Source: Mya arenaria (Eukaryota > Mollusca > Bivalvia > Myida > Myidae). Taken from it: DNA of 64,000 nt. Position numbers and translations under genes: made by a program. The stretch is taken from positions 76,075,546-76,139,545 of the forward strand of contig NC_069125.1 of the NCBI RefSeq assembly GCF_026914265.1, in the 5' to 3' direction. Position 1 is the stretch's first letter; each line of letters starts with the position of its first letter. Positions 11,701 to 21,310 of the stretch are shown here, one piece after another. The notes under the pieces were generated by a model. The model was not told where the DNA came from and did no database searches. It worked only from the letters and a program-made list of their open reading frames with translations.

Positions 11701-14700
11701 TTAGAGAGCGGTATTTCAGAAACGCGACTAGTCGCCTGACACGACATATTGAACATGAATATATTAATACACACCACCTGCGTAGCAACAGAACTACTTA
11801 CGTGAATGTGGGGCGTCAAGTACCTGCTTATGTGTATTTAACGCGTTATTGCCTTTTTTATGACAAACATTGCGTGTTACTCTTAGTATAGTTGTACCGT
11901 TGCAATTTGGTGAGTTTTATTGCAGGTGCCCTTCATGTATATATTGTTATGTTTTGACAGAATGAAATGAAGAAAAAACCATCAAACTCATAATTATTTG
12001 CTTGATATTACTTTTTGGTTACGGAATTTATATAAAATAACATTATCTGGTAATATTTCTTGTTTTTATGATATGTTATAGATGCAATATGCTTTAACCC
12101 GGAATCCCGATCGGAATAACTACCCACTTTTCGTACAAAACAATTTGTACGTGAAGGATTTGCTGTATCAAAAATCGTAAAAAAATCTGTCAACGTACAA
12201 TTATTTGGACTAGAAGGTACATCTAGCTGATCTACATCTCTTAGTCGAAATATTTGTACGTTGACGGACTTTTTTTACGATTAAAAAAAATGTATCTATA
12301 TATATAGATGGCAAATCCTTCACTACAACATCTTCATGTTACTTTCAATTCAGAGTTGATTATTCACTAAAATTATTTCGCATTTTTAATTGTTGTTTAA
12401 CCTGAAACGTCTCAACCATCAAAAAAGAATATATATGCTTCAATAGTCTAAAAAATAGACGTGTTATATGGGATTCTTCCAATCCCTTACGTCTAATCGG
12501 GTTTGTGCAAAACAGGGTGGGGGTTGAAAGATATTGAAATCGTAGTTAGATAAGTATTATATGTTTGAAATAGATATTAAAGGTTTATATTCGTATTTTA
12601 GTTATTACCATGTAAGTGCAAATATTTTTTTCACAAAACAAGCATTTAATGCATTTAAACACAACCATTTTACATCTATGTAAATCTATGCACCGCAGCC
12701 TTGCAGGTGATCTTTATGTATAACAGTTTATATCATTATGTTTTGACAGTATGAAACGAAGAAAAACACTCATCAAACTCATAATAATTCGTCAGCTTTT
12801 ACTTTTTGTGTACATAACTCATATTTTAGATATATATAATTATATGACCCGGAATCCCAATCGGAATAGCTACCCACTTTTGGTACAAAAAATTGTATGT
12901 GAAGGATATGCCATTTCAAAATTTGTACAAAGATCAGTTAAGTTACTATTATTTGGACTAGTGCTTCAAGTGTTTGATTTATTGTCTCTATAATGTATAA
13001 TGCACCTGTCAATTGTAGAGCCAAGCTGGGAGCTGCCTAAAAATCAGTTACCCAGTTAGCTCAGTTTGACAGATCTCCATGCAAGTGTTCACATGGTCGT
13101 GGGTTCAAGCACCATACCAGTAGCATCTTTTCTCAAAGGTTTACTTTAGAACCCATCATCCAGGAGTAAACAATTATGATTTTTTTATTAAATATTACAG
13201 GCCATGTTCTTTTGTAAACTTTCAGATTGAGAAGTGCCTGGATACAAGGCTAGTATTGTTAACATCATCTGATACAATCAACTGGAACAAAGCTGAAATG
13301 GCTGCCTGACCTGACTTAAAAATTGGATGGCAGTACATCAGACTAGAAGATTACAAGTATTGAGGTGGACAAAATGAAACCTGAGCCTACCAAAGCTGAC
13401 AGATTGCACAAGAAACACATACATGCAGGTATTTACTGAGATATTGTAATTATTTTTTGAAACTTCTCATTCATTTAGGAAGTTCAGTTGAAACAGAGTT
13501 GGCAAAAAAAATGAACAAAGGTATATACATTTTGAATTCTAATTCAAATGAGAACTTTACTGGCCAGCACAGAATGGTAAAATGCTAGTCTACCAATATA
13601 AATGTGCCTGGTTCGAATCAGTAAAGCTGATGAATGTACTGGTTGTGTAGCCAGGATGTGAGTAGGTCTGCACTTGGCTGATAATGCATATCATATGTTT
13701 AAGCTGCACTCTCACAGATTGTCTGTTTTACCAACTCTTTTTTTATTTCTTGGTCTTGTAATGAATTATTTTATGCGAATTTCTGAACACTGGACATAAC
13801 AGACAACTGGAAAAAGGGGATCGCTGCTTTCTTATATTAATTCAGTCAAAAAAGACAACTGAAAATATTGGAACGCTGTTTTCTTATTTTAATACGGTCA
13901 AAAGATGATGTTCTGTGCCAAAAATCTCATTATTAGTAAAGCGTTAGTAATGATTTTAACCATAAAACCAATAGATACAAATGTAAATATAAAAAACATG
14001 ATCTTATCTTTTGTCAGCAGTCTTATTTCATCAGTTTTCATACTGCTTTTCATTAGCTTATTCCAAGCCAAAAAGTAAAAGAAGTTGTCAAAACCTTCAA
14101 TCTGTGACTGAGAGTGCAGCACTCTTACAGATTGAATGTTTTGACTACTTTATTTATTTTTTGTCTTGGAACGGGCCAATTTATGTGAAAATGCATGTTA
14201 ACCATTCATATAAGATTGCTGACAATAAATTTGTCAGAAAATGTTTATATTTAAGTTCAAAATGTTTTATGCATTTTTCTTAAACGGTTAGTAACGCTTT
14301 AAGCCATAAAACCTTTGTTTTCGACCTGAAATATGGAAGTCTGCAATCTAATATTTTGTCAGTAGTCTTATATCACTGATTTGCAGATATTTTAGCAAAA
14401 AAATAGGTCATTCCAAGACAAAAAATACAAAAGTTGTAAAAACAGTAAATCTGTGAGAGTGCAGCTTTAAATGACTAAATGTTTTGATTTGGCTCAATTT
14501 TCACCTAAAATCTTATAGTTTTGTGGCATCTAAATGGTTTGTTTTTAACAACATTACATGTGCATATGTATATATTTGTTCTTAAATTTGTAATTTAGAT
14601 TGGAAGATTCATTCTCTGGAAAGTAGAAAAGGGCATGTTACATACTGTTATCACTGCCATGACAGAAACCATATTGAGGAGCTGGTCCACCTGTAGGAAG

Positions 14701-17700
14701 AATTGCGCTATTGGTTGGAGCAGCACTATTACCCAGCCATACACCAGCACTTAGTTTGTCATAGGGAGCAATTATGAGCAGTTATGGAGACCACTAACTA
14801 TGCAGGTATGTCATAATCAAAATCTTGGTTTATATATTTTTTATAATTTAGCATCTGTTGAGAAGAAATTTATTTCTAGATTGAAGGCACACACTATAGA
14901 TTGATGCCCAAAAATATATTTCTTATTTTAATGCATTATCATGTCTAACTCATTTGACTTAAATGATCAAAGCAAAAGAAATGCAAATGATTAATCTGCA
15001 GATATACAAATGTAAGCTTTTTTAACTGGGGAAATTGTTGCCACTTGTCTATTAATTAAAGAACACATTTATAATTAATAATGTTTAATCTGTACACAAA
15101 TCATATGCCTTCTTTGTTTTAACCATCAATGTCAAAGAGTCCAGCATGATAATGCATTAAATTGAAAAAAATGCATTAATTTAAATGAACCCTTTAAAAC
15201 AAAGACATTTCCTAAATCCAATAAAAAATAATTGAATATTGATGCAGAGTTCAGTTAGAATATAATATAACTTTTTTGCAGTTGTTGCAGTGAAACTTGC
15301 ACCAGTGTGTTTTCTGTGGAGATAAAGAGATAGTGTCAAGCAATGAAGACCCAACTCAAGATCTGACCTTGTAAGGCCAATATGAAATAACTTTATCTCT
15401 GTGGAGATAAAGAGATAGTGTCAAGCAATGAAGACCCAACTCAAGATCTGACCTTGTAAGGCCAATATGAAATAACTGTGTGTGAAAATGGGAAAAACCT
15501 GCAGTCAGGAATGCATGGAAATCATCAAAAGAACAGTGTTAAATTAATCTTGAATAACTTGACATTTATTTTGTTTGACATATTTATTCATGGTGCAGCG
15601 AAAACATTCTTTTTTTCTCATGGTTATTTAAATTTAGAATTGATAGGAGGGAACATCACTATGTAGTTTCATGTTCATAGTCAGATCAAAACCCATGTAC
15701 ATGCCCAAATGAGCATTCGAAAATATCAAAATGGTACTTGTTGTATGTAGTGTAAGTTAATTAACATAATAAACAAAAAATATTTATTCAATTTCAATTT
15801 ATTATGCCCCTTCCAAAGAAGAGGAGTATATTGCTTTGCACATGTTGGCTGCTACGTCCGTCTTTCTTACAGTAGACCAAAGCTTTTCCGGGTGATAACT
15901 CTACAATTCCTAGACCTATTGTCAAACTTGACATGAAAGTTTGGTTTAACCAGTAGATTACCCCTTTTGATTTTAGGTTTAATATGGTCAAAGGTCACAG
16001 TGACCTTGAACAGGAAGGTGTCAAACCATACATCTGACTGATAAGTTGACAATGCCTGCACCTATGGCCCTCAAACTCAACATGGAGGCTAAGTCTGACT
16101 GTTAGAAGATCCTATTGATTTAAGGGGTCATTGGGTCAAAAGTCAAGGTCACAGTGACCTTGAATGCTAAAAGGTTGTACTAATAATGACTGGACAAAGC
16201 CTGCACCCATGGCCCTTGAACAACTTGACATTAGGGTTGGGCCTGACCAGTAGGTGAGCCCTATTGATTTGTCACAGACCATTGAACGCAAAAAGCTTGC
16301 CTGTGTGACAACTCGACAAAGTCTGCACCCATGGCCTTCAAACTTGAAATTTAGGTTTGGGGTGACCAGCAGATGACCCCTTTGGATTTGGAGGTCAAGG
16401 TCACATCTCCAATATTGGTCATTAAAACTATGTCATTTACTTATTCCCTGCTGCTAAGAGGATACACGTTTATCAGCAAATATCAGCCATCATCTGAATA
16501 TGAGTGAAAACTGTACCAACTACCCTCATACTTTGAATAGCATAATCTTAAAACTGCCTCAAAGGCATCTTTTGTCAATGAAAAACCAGCTGTCATTTCG
16601 GTCCATGCATATTTCATTCAATTGTCCAGATATTCTTGACAACATGGCGCTAAGTAATGCTGCAGGTTTGAAATTTAAGACATTAGTTTTTTTTCTTCAG
16701 CACCATGCAGATTTATCAACACTTTTATAATAAAAACAAACTAGAAAACAAATTTTAAAGATATTAGTTTTTTTCATGGTATGATGCCACAGCACCATGC
16801 AGATTTGTTTTCACTTTTATATCAAAGAAAGTAACTCGAGCACAAATTTTGTAGATATGTGGACTCTGTTGATAGAAGTTCTGGGAGGCATTTTTAGGCT
16901 TGAAAGAGCATCATTTTAAAGTTATATTTTTATTATGTCCCTTGAATCTTGGGTAAAGTTTGTATTGTATTTGCATTTTAAAGACATTGGCTTCAACAGA
17001 CCCTAATGATATGAAGGAATGTAATTGCTTACTGAAACTGTTATAAGCGACGTCATAAATTGAAGCAATTTTAACATAATGAATATGCATTTAACTAATT
17101 TAAAGCGGTTCAAAATTAGGAAATTTGAATTAAGAATCTTGTAGGCCATTGGATACATGATTAAGTAGGGCCAATATATTTGTGCTTATTATAATCACAT
17201 TTATCCTTCTTCATCTACCTTAAAGAGTGTTCATCATTTGTATGAAATCATTTGATCACGTTTCATTTGAAAGAACTTTGCGGTAGTGTTTGCTTGCTTC
17301 AGTTACGTCACCGACAGTCTTGCAGCGCTTTCAGCGCTTTGATTACACTCGTTATGATGTGTACTCTTAATTTCCTACTCTCTTTTTCATGAAAGGTGTA
17401 TTTTACAATCCATTAGCGAGTCCCTTTTAATACACTTATAGCAGACCAATCTGCCCTATTGAACAATGACTAGTAGGTTGCAAACATTATTTTGGGTATT
17501 AACTGACAAACAGAAAATGTTTATGCATCAAAAAAGTTTTGAGCTAAGTATTGGGTTGAGTACCTTATTATCATGTTAACCTCTACTGCGTTTATTGACC
17601 TCGATTTTTGTCTTAATTTGAAATTACACATGAAATCTATTTTATCTTTTTCTTTAATATAGCCTCGTGTAATGTGTAAGGTATATACAGTAAGTTCACA

Positions 17701-18208
17701 CAAAATTAGCAAAGTTAAAGAAGGACCAAGGGCCAAGTTTAAGAACCAACCAAAATCGTATACTGCATAGTTTTATGAACTGATGTCGGATGGGTTAAGT
17801 TATTCCACTCTAATAGTTGGAAAGTTCATGGCAAAGTGTGTCAAAAAACTGTGACAATGTGAATATATATGTCTCAAGTCGGACGCGGTATCAGTTTAAC
17901 CATTCTCGGTGAAACCAACTTGATACATTATTAATTTATTGTATATTTTTTTACAAATCAAATATCATTCCCAATTACCAAAGGCAACTCGACACTTCGG
18001 CGTGCCTTTTGCAAATAACTGTTTAAACAAACTACGATATATCTCTTAACATGTATCAAATTCTTAAATAATTAAATTTAGTAAATATTGCTTTTGAGAA
18101 ACAAACCATTAAATATACAAAAGCAAATAACGAATGAAACTTACCTTGAGTGCATATGGAAACAATCTCAATGAAAATCACGAATGAAAATAATTGGGCG
18201 AACGCCAT
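2629..18208 (-). CDS. SUEL-lectin-like/CUB transmembrane receptor, copy A (whole gene model)
   Basis: Spliced minus-strand gene rebuilt by comparison with copies B and C. Coding exons in order: 18145-18208, 8785-9210, 7709-7904, 7251-7474, 5034-5378, 4673-4745, 3529-3561, 3172-3234 and 2629-2764. Their lengths sum to 1560 nt, a 519-residue protein plus stop, with matching phase at every junction. Predicted order: signal peptide 1-21, lectin-like domain 22-163, CUB-like domain 164-303, Thr/Ser/Pro stalk, one membrane helix about 386-407, then a cytoplasmic tail of about 110 residues with five tyrosine motifs. It is probably a cell-surface receptor whose ligand is a glycan or glycoprotein; signalling is inferred from the tail. 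Weak points are the 3' end of exon 5, where the splice donor differs from copies B and C, and the 63-nt exon at 3172, which has no seen counterpart. I know no named orthologue. Confidence 0.72.
3172..3234 (-). CDS. Copy A exon 8: possible copy-specific tail exon with NEYSNKEL
   Basis: A 63-nt segment is flanked by acceptor ACTTTAG|ACAG and the strong donor ATTAG|GTAAGT. It is open in the phase required by exons 7 and 9 and is exactly 21 codons, so it can be included or skipped without shifting the frame. It encodes N-E-Y-S-N-K-E-L, in which Tyr-x-Asn matches the Grb2-SH2 consensus. I found no counterpart in copies B and C, so it may be a copy-specific or cassette exon. Confidence 0.45.
3529..3561 (-). 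CDS. Copy A exon 7: 33-nt tail micro-exon with DSYVDA
   Basis: The 33-nt exon lies between TTTGTAG|CGAT and GCAAG|GTATGT. It encodes S-D-S-Y-V-D-A-V-R-I-A-R. Copies B and C have 33-nt exons at the same place with NSYVAAR and NSYTVAR, so Ser-Tyr-x-x-Ala is conserved. Such small exons are easily missed by automatic annotation. Confidence 0.68.
4030..4600. repeat. Degenerate 60-70-bp minisatellite in intron 6 of copy A
   Basis: About nine diverged units follow the pattern GTGAGTCTGACCCGAAGGCGAGGGTAAATACGTTCA with ACACCGCCCC. The same family occupies intron 6 of copies B (32860-33400) and C (52900-54200), so it was present before the genes duplicated. Confidence 0.75.
4673..4745 (-). CDS. Copy A exon 6: tail micro-exon with NPYDYI motif
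   Basis: The 73-nt exon has acceptor TTTTTCAG|AAAG and donor CTGAG|GTAAGT, and the phase fits exons 5 and 7. It encodes an acidic cytoplasmic segment ending in N-N-N-P-Y-D-Y-I-T-N-L. The Pro-Tyr-x-x-Ile core is shared with copies B and C (PYTQI, PYEQI), which supports the exon despite its size. It resembles ITIM-type YxxI sites, but the -2 residue here is Asn rather than Ser/Val/Ile/Leu. Confidence 0.68.
4853..4945 (-). pseudogene. Partial duplicate of copy A exon 5 (relic or alternative terminal exon)
   Basis: About 90 nt closely repeats the start of exon 5 (5280-5370), including the I-N-C-P-A and L-C-I-D cysteine segment. It lies between exons 5 and 6. An acceptor-like TTCATAG|CAGG precedes it, and from there the frame fits exon 4 and runs into TAA after D-T-M, before any membrane helix. 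It is either a dead fragment of a local duplication or an alternative last exon giving a secreted form. No such fragment was seen in copies B or C. Confidence 0.6.
5034..5378 (-). CDS. Copy A exon 5: Thr/Ser/Pro stalk and transmembrane helix
   Basis: The exon opens with a cysteine pair (I-N-C-P-A and L-C-I-D), then about 60 residues rich in Thr, Ser and Pro that look like an O-glycosylated mucin-type stalk. A helix follows (V-A-V-I-A-L-P-S-G-L-S-I-F-V-I-V-V-V-V-I) and a basic stop-transfer (R-L-I-R-S-R-R-R). The acceptor is doubled: CCAG|CTTCAG| offers two in-frame sites 6 nt apart (5378 or 5372). The donor seen in copy B (AAAAG|GTAAGA) is replaced by GAAATGCTGGTGGTAATA. Splicing could use G|GTAATA (5034) or G|GTGGTA (5037), both in frame; without splicing, the frame stops at 4975 and gives a 437-residue protein with a short basic tail. 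Confidence 0.7.
5800..6590. repeat. Diverged TGACCTT/CATGGCAAAG repeat in intron 4 of copy A
   Basis: Intron 4 contains several weak units with phrases such as GACCTTGAACTTT, CTTGTCATGGTG, CCAAATTACTTCAAAAT and CATGGCC. Related units occur in intron 4 of copy B (about 35040-35880) and copy C (56130-56410). Confidence 0.55.
6845..7110 (+). repeat. Dispersed repeat with ACAGAAACAAGCTCAGTAGC start
   Basis: This segment matches 41935-42205 over about 260 bp, including GCCAAAGACATA, AACATGGAAGAACAGCACAAA and GGATTGTTAGGTA with CGCCTTGGAACGGTCAGTAAA. Short related pieces occur at 3045, 6610, 30950, 33930 (reverse) and 56030. It is an interspersed family of unknown type. Confidence 0.6.
7251..7474 (-). 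CDS. Copy A exon 4: second half of CUB-like domain
   Basis: The 224-nt exon runs from acceptor TTTCAG|CGAC to donor GAAT|GTATGT. It encodes I-P-C-N-Q-T-L-K-I-E-N-S, matching the C-x-x-x-L-x-I strand of CUB domains, then W-T-C-D-D-N, L-T-I-T-A-N-Y-I-R-L-K-L-D and the closing A-Y-W-L-G-F-E strand. Sequons NQT, NSS and NYT suggest N-glycosylation. The exon is exactly 224 nt in all three genes. Confidence 0.78.
7709..7904 (-). CDS. Copy A exon 3: first half of CUB-like domain
   Basis: The 196-nt exon runs from acceptor TTTTAG|GGTC to donor GACAG|GTTAAC. It encodes an I-Y-L-Q-S-P-G-F segment, the usual opening strand of CUB domains (I-x-S-P-G-F/Y), then a Cys-Ser-Val-Gln strand and I-Y-I-Y-V-L-H-R-V-L-E-D, which matches the CUB core strand ending in the L-E pattern. 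The preceding acidic DSTGS stretch is probably the linker from the lectin domain. Copies B and C have the same exon; copy B is one codon shorter after the SPGF motif. Confidence 0.78.
8785..9210 (-). CDS. Copy A exon 2: SUEL/Gal-lectin-like domain
   Basis: This 426-nt exon lies between a T-rich acceptor (CGCAG|ACG) and the donor GAAA|GTAAGT, and encodes residues 22-163. The end resembles the SUEL lectin family: a C-N-G-H-S-S-C-N-V segment matches the family C-x-G-x-x-S-C-x-V motif, and MYMNYYC matches the closing Tyr/Val/Cys strand. The upstream C-S-S-Q-D-L-V-I-L-I segment fits the first strand. The Tyr-Gly-Arg and Asp-Pro-Cys sugar-binding motifs of rhamnose-binding lectins are absent, so sugar binding, if any, must differ. 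Several N-glycosylation sequons are present (NCT, NNT, NSS). The exon is very close in sequence to those of copies B and C, while flanking introns are not. Confidence 0.8.
11391..11475 (-). repeat. Degenerate tRNA-like (SINE head) sequence
   Basis: On the minus strand the stem-loop GTGGGTTCGCTCCCCAC resembles a T-arm with a Pol III B box, preceded by a weak D-arm-like region. It does not fold into a full tRNA by eye and is best read as a SINE remnant. Confidence 0.4.
11676..11698. other. Perfect 10-bp hairpin with 3-nt loop
   Basis: ACTGTCGGCT-GCA-AGCCGACAGT is a perfect inverted repeat, GC-rich in an AT-rich setting. It lies in an intron, and no terminator or mature RNA role can be assigned. 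Confidence 0.7.
11940..12990 (+). repeat. Pair of diverged direct repeats (11940-12240 and 12725-12990)
   Basis: The two segments share GAAGAAAAA-CATCAAACTCATAAT, ACCCGGAATCCC-ATCGGAATA, CTACCCACTTTT and ATTATTTGGACTAG in the same order. They are two copies of one unit about 790 bp apart, possibly two insertions or a local duplication. Confidence 0.6.
13049..13118 (+). repeat. tRNA-like SINE head
   Basis: CCCAGTTAGCTCAGTTTGACAG resembles a D-arm and A box, and GTGGGTTCAAGCACCAT a T-arm and B box, at tRNA-like spacing. The acceptor stems do not pair, so this is a tRNA-derived SINE head rather than a gene. A second, weaker head with GGTTCGAATC is at 13561-13625. Confidence 0.5.
13699..14469. 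mobile_element. Two adjoining MITE-like elements with TTAAGCTGCACTCTCACAGATT ends
   Basis: The left end is TTTAAGCTGCACTCTCACAG and the right end its reverse complement (CTGTGAGAGTGCAGCTTTAA). In the middle, at 14098-14135, right and left ends abut (GAGAGTGCAGC then ACTCTTACAGATT). The two halves share interior text such as TTCCAAG-CAAAAA. This fits two copies of one family joined tail to head. Confidence 0.6.
14885..15120 (+). repeat. Dispersed repeat, related to 22900-23160
   Basis: Both segments start AAGGC-CACACTATA-TTGATGC and share a middle with TTTTTAACTGGG and a late segment with ATAAT-CTAATA-GTTT and TGTAC/AACG-AATCA. The copies are diverged but collinear over about 230 bp. Confidence 0.5.
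15313..15482 (+). repeat. 85-bp perfect tandem duplication
   Basis: The unit starting TCTGTGGAGATAAAGAGATA at 15313 recurs without visible change at 15398. It lies in the third relic exon, so the duplication happened after that exon stopped coding or is very recent. Confidence 0.85.
15805..16470. repeat. Mollusc-type dispersed repeat with AAGGTCACAGTGACCTTGA tandem core
   Basis: The segment begins ATGCCCCTTCCAAAGAAGAG and contains about three diverged units roughly 155 bp apart, each with GGTCACAGTGACC and CTGCACC-ATGGCC. The unit length and GGTCA-rich text resemble the tandem core of bivalve repeat elements such as pearl. No coding capacity. Confidence 0.55.
18145..18208 (-). CDS. Copy A exon 1: start codon and signal peptide
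   Basis: This exon begins with ATG at 18208 and encodes MAFAQLFSFVIFIEIVSICTQ plus one base, then a strong donor (AAG|GTAAGT). The peptide is short and hydrophobic, as expected of a secretory signal. The matching exon of copy B has the same 64-nt length, the same MAFA start and the same phase, which decides the start. The next exon is 8.9 kb away. Confidence 0.72.
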
Positions 18209-19429
18209 ATTAAAACTTATGAATCCCAACTCCGACGGCGTACTTATGCAATCAGAGATATTTCTTTGACACGCACTGTTGTTTCCTCAAGATAACTTCC
18301 TGATCAACTGTGAAGAATGAAGCGGATTGGTTACCTTGGTACAATAGCATATCTATATTAAGGGTATGTGTTTGCCAGTCTGATTTTGCGACGCATCAAT
18401 CGGTTAATAAAATAGCAGTGTTTAAGCAAAAAAGCAAAACCTAGGCAGACATTGATTATTCAATAATGAAATAAGTGAATACATGCATTGTAAACGATTC
18501 ACAGTCAAAGTGTGCTGGACTTGTACGTGTAAGTTTAAAAGCCCATTGTTATACAGTTGTATAAAAAACCCAAATACATTCCAATTTGTTTCTGTTGTTT
18601 TTCCCTGTTTCTAACGAAGTATGGAATGAAAATTACGCTTATAATAAAAGTAATTGAATATGGGTTTGATCTGAATTGACTTCCTTTGTTTTGCATTTTC
18701 ACTATAATTGTTAAATTGTGAGCTATAATTCATGAGCAGAAGCTTTCTGTGTGATGTAAGCATTTTAACACATTTAAATAAGTCATCACGCCTACATAAA
18801 TAAAATGAAAAACAAAACAAAACACTAATAATATGAGGGAACCTTATACTGAGAAAAAAAGTTTTAAGCTTAATTGAGAATAAGGAAACCTACATGTTTA
18901 GTGAGTTTGGCAATGTGTTAAATATCGAAAATAAATAGACATTTATTGTGTGCTTTACCGTAACTATGAGCGCTCAAAAGGCATATGCTATTGCTTGATT
19001 GAAGTTCATTATTTAACAATAATAAAAGTTGCACTGGATGTTCATTTTGTCATACTACCTTAAATGTTCATGATATAAGTTAAGAACTTAGTTTCAACTT
19101 TTGTTTTGCAACTTAACACTTTCAACTACTTTATGACAATCTCCGTTGATAGGGATAGGTGTGATATTGTTACGACGTACGTCAATTCTCATGACAGTAA
19201 TGACTATTAAAATGGCGATCAGTGAGCACATAATTATTAAATTTATGACAATCACGAATATCACACATGGCGACATTTTAATACCTTCTCAATGTTGGTT
19301 AAATGCAAATATGCTTCACATTTGCAAACAAATGACCACGCAAATTAATACAGTGTTTAGAAAAATCCCGTCAGTATCTTTACTGACTGTCTATGACAAA
19401 ACAGGCTGTTAGTGTGTTCCCTTGTAGCC
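18209..19429. other. Upstream flank of copy A; no clear feature
   Basis: AT-rich sequence that should contain the copy A promoter, given the exon 1 start at 18208. I see no convincing TATA box or initiator. A minus-strand 60-codon frame at 19094-19276 has a hydrophobic start but no relative elsewhere in the window. Confidence 0.4.
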
Positions 19430-21310
19430 CTCATGCGTAGTAGTTCATTATTTGCAATCCGGAGAAGTCCTCTGAGATCCCTCTAGCGTACCAGCTCACT
19501 TTAACCAATCCCTTGATGAAATGTGGTATCTCTCTGGCGAGGAAGTTCACTATGACCGATCCCGAGATGACCTCTCGAAGGTCTCTGGCTTTGTAGATCA
19601 CTTAAATCAATACCATGACAAATTCTGGAAGCTCTCTGACGTTCACTTTTAACAATCCCGTGATGACCTCGGGAAGCCAGCTGACGTGGTACTTCACTAA
19701 AACAAATCCTTCACCACCAAGCCGGTAGAATCTGGCGTCGAAATTATAATAAACAAGCCCGTAAGGACTGCTTAAAATTCTCGTGCGTGGTAGTTCATTA
19801 TTACCAATCTTTTGTCTGACTTGTCTGAAGGGATGGGTATTTAAAAAAACGAGTGATGATCTTTGGTATTTCTCTGTTGTAGTAGTTCTCTATAACCAAT
19901 CCTTTGATGACGGCTGGTAGCTCACTGACATTGGAAGTGCATTTAAACCAATCCCATGATGACATCTTGAACCTCTGTTCTACGATCCCGTGATGACCAT
20001 GAGATGATAGATGGCAGTTATCTGGCATGTAAGTTCAGTACAACATATCCGTTTATGATCTCTCTGGAAGCCCTCTCGAGTGGAAGTACACTTTATGAGT
20101 ATCTATCATGTGTTCCCGGTTTCAATAGAAATATCCGTTCTGAGGGCACGAACGTAAACCGATAACGAGGCTTACTGAGCTGCCGGCCACGCAGCGTGCC
20201 CGAAGGTCGGAATTTTCGATCCGGACCGGAAAAACATGTTTTTTTTCCAGTATACCTAAAATATTCGATTTGTGGAAAAAATGACGCAGAAAACGCATTT
20301 TTGTACATTTCATCAAAAACTCGCGAGCGATATTGTTTACTGACGTCATGAAGCGTAGTATTTTTAGATAATATTTGACGTCAAATAGTTTCTCCGAAAA
20401 ATCGAGTTGTTGATGTGCATTTTTTTCAATTGTAATTAAAGGTCCTGCATACTTATACATTTCATAGCGCTTTGAAATGGTATAATGCACTTTTTCTAAA
20501 CCATACAATTAAAGAAATGGCGCGTTGGTTCACTTGACTCATCTTACATGGGTGCGTAGGACGGTTTTTCAGCACTTGTCACATGCCCGGAAACACACGT
20601 CCGGTATGCAAAAATAACAAGTGTGATGACCTCTGGAAGCCCTCTGGCATGGAAATTCACTAAAACAAATACCGTGAGGAATTCCGGAAGCTCTCTGGCA
20701 TGGTATTTCAAAACAACGAATTCCATCATGACGTCTGGTGTGGATGTTACATTCAACAAATTCCGTGCTGACCTTTGACAGCTCTAGGGTGTGGAAGTTC
20801 AATATAATAAATCCCTTGATGACCTTTTGTAGCTCTCTGGCGTGTAAGTTCAATACACACAATCCCGAGATTACATCTTTGTACGTCTCTGGCGTGGAAG
20901 TTAACTTTAAAAAGCAGTCACGTGATGACCTCTAGTAGCTCTATTGTGTGGCTGTTTACTATGGTATGCACCATAATGACATCGGGAAGATCTCTGGCGT
21001 GGAAGGTGACAACCAATCATGTGATGACCTCTTGAAGTCCGATCTTTGGTGGATCTTTTTTTCGTGGTTGTTCCTATAATCAGCACTTCTGGAAGCTCTC
21101 TGGCGTGGTTGTTCACTTTAACCACTCCCATGATGACCTATGGTAGCTCTCTGTCGTGGTTATTCACTTTAACCATTCCCGTGATGACCTTGTGTAGCTC
21201 TCTGGCCTGGTGGTTGACTTTACTGAGCACTGTGATGACTTCTGGTTGCTCTTTGATAGTTCAGTATAACCAATCCCGTAATGACCTCTTGCTGTTTGGT
21301 GTATTAGTTC
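19430..21310. repeat. Degenerate ~50-bp minisatellite upstream of copy A
   Basis: Many diverged units follow AATCCCGTGATGACCTCTGG with AAGCTCTCTGGCGTGG and GTTCACTATAACC. The array is interrupted by the reverse-oriented interspersed repeat at 20095-20615. The same family lies upstream of copy B at 43090-44400. Confidence 0.75.
20095..20615 (-). repeat. Interspersed repeat, copy 2 (inverse of 95-597)
   Basis: This is collinear with 95-597 on the opposite strand, from ATCTATCATGTGTTCC to CGTCCGGTATGCAAAAATAA. It is inserted inside the minisatellite at 19430-21310, which resumes immediately after it, so the insertion postdates the array. Confidence 0.65.

Larger units (their letters stand above)
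13228..15480 (+). pseudogene. Decayed exons of an unrelated plus-strand gene
   Basis: Three segments look like former exons. 13228-13434 ends ATGCAG|GTATTT. 14605-14806 ends ATGCAG|GTATGT and in one frame reads H-V-T-Y-C-Y-H-C-H-D-R-N-H then E-L-R-Y-W-L-E-Q-H-Y-Y-P, interrupted by stops. A third starts after TTTTTTGCAG| at 15282 and contains C-V-F-C-G-D-K-E-I. The Cys pairs suggest a zinc-binding protein. Stops in every exon suggest a pseudogene. I cannot name the parent gene. Confidence 0.35.
9211..18144 (-). other. Intron 1 of copy A (8.9 kb), filled with repeats
   Basis: The intron is much longer than that of copy B (3.6 kb). The extra length is largely repeats: a duplicated segment pair, SINE-like heads, MITEs, decayed exons of an unrelated gene and a mollusc dispersed repeat. 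At 9360-10100 and 16500-18100 I see only AT-rich unique sequence. Confidence 0.6.

Noticed and set aside
19094..19276. A 60-codon minus-strand frame with a hydrophobic N-terminus
   Set aside because: It could be a small membrane peptide, but it has no relative near copies B or C and no splice context, so chance is more likely.
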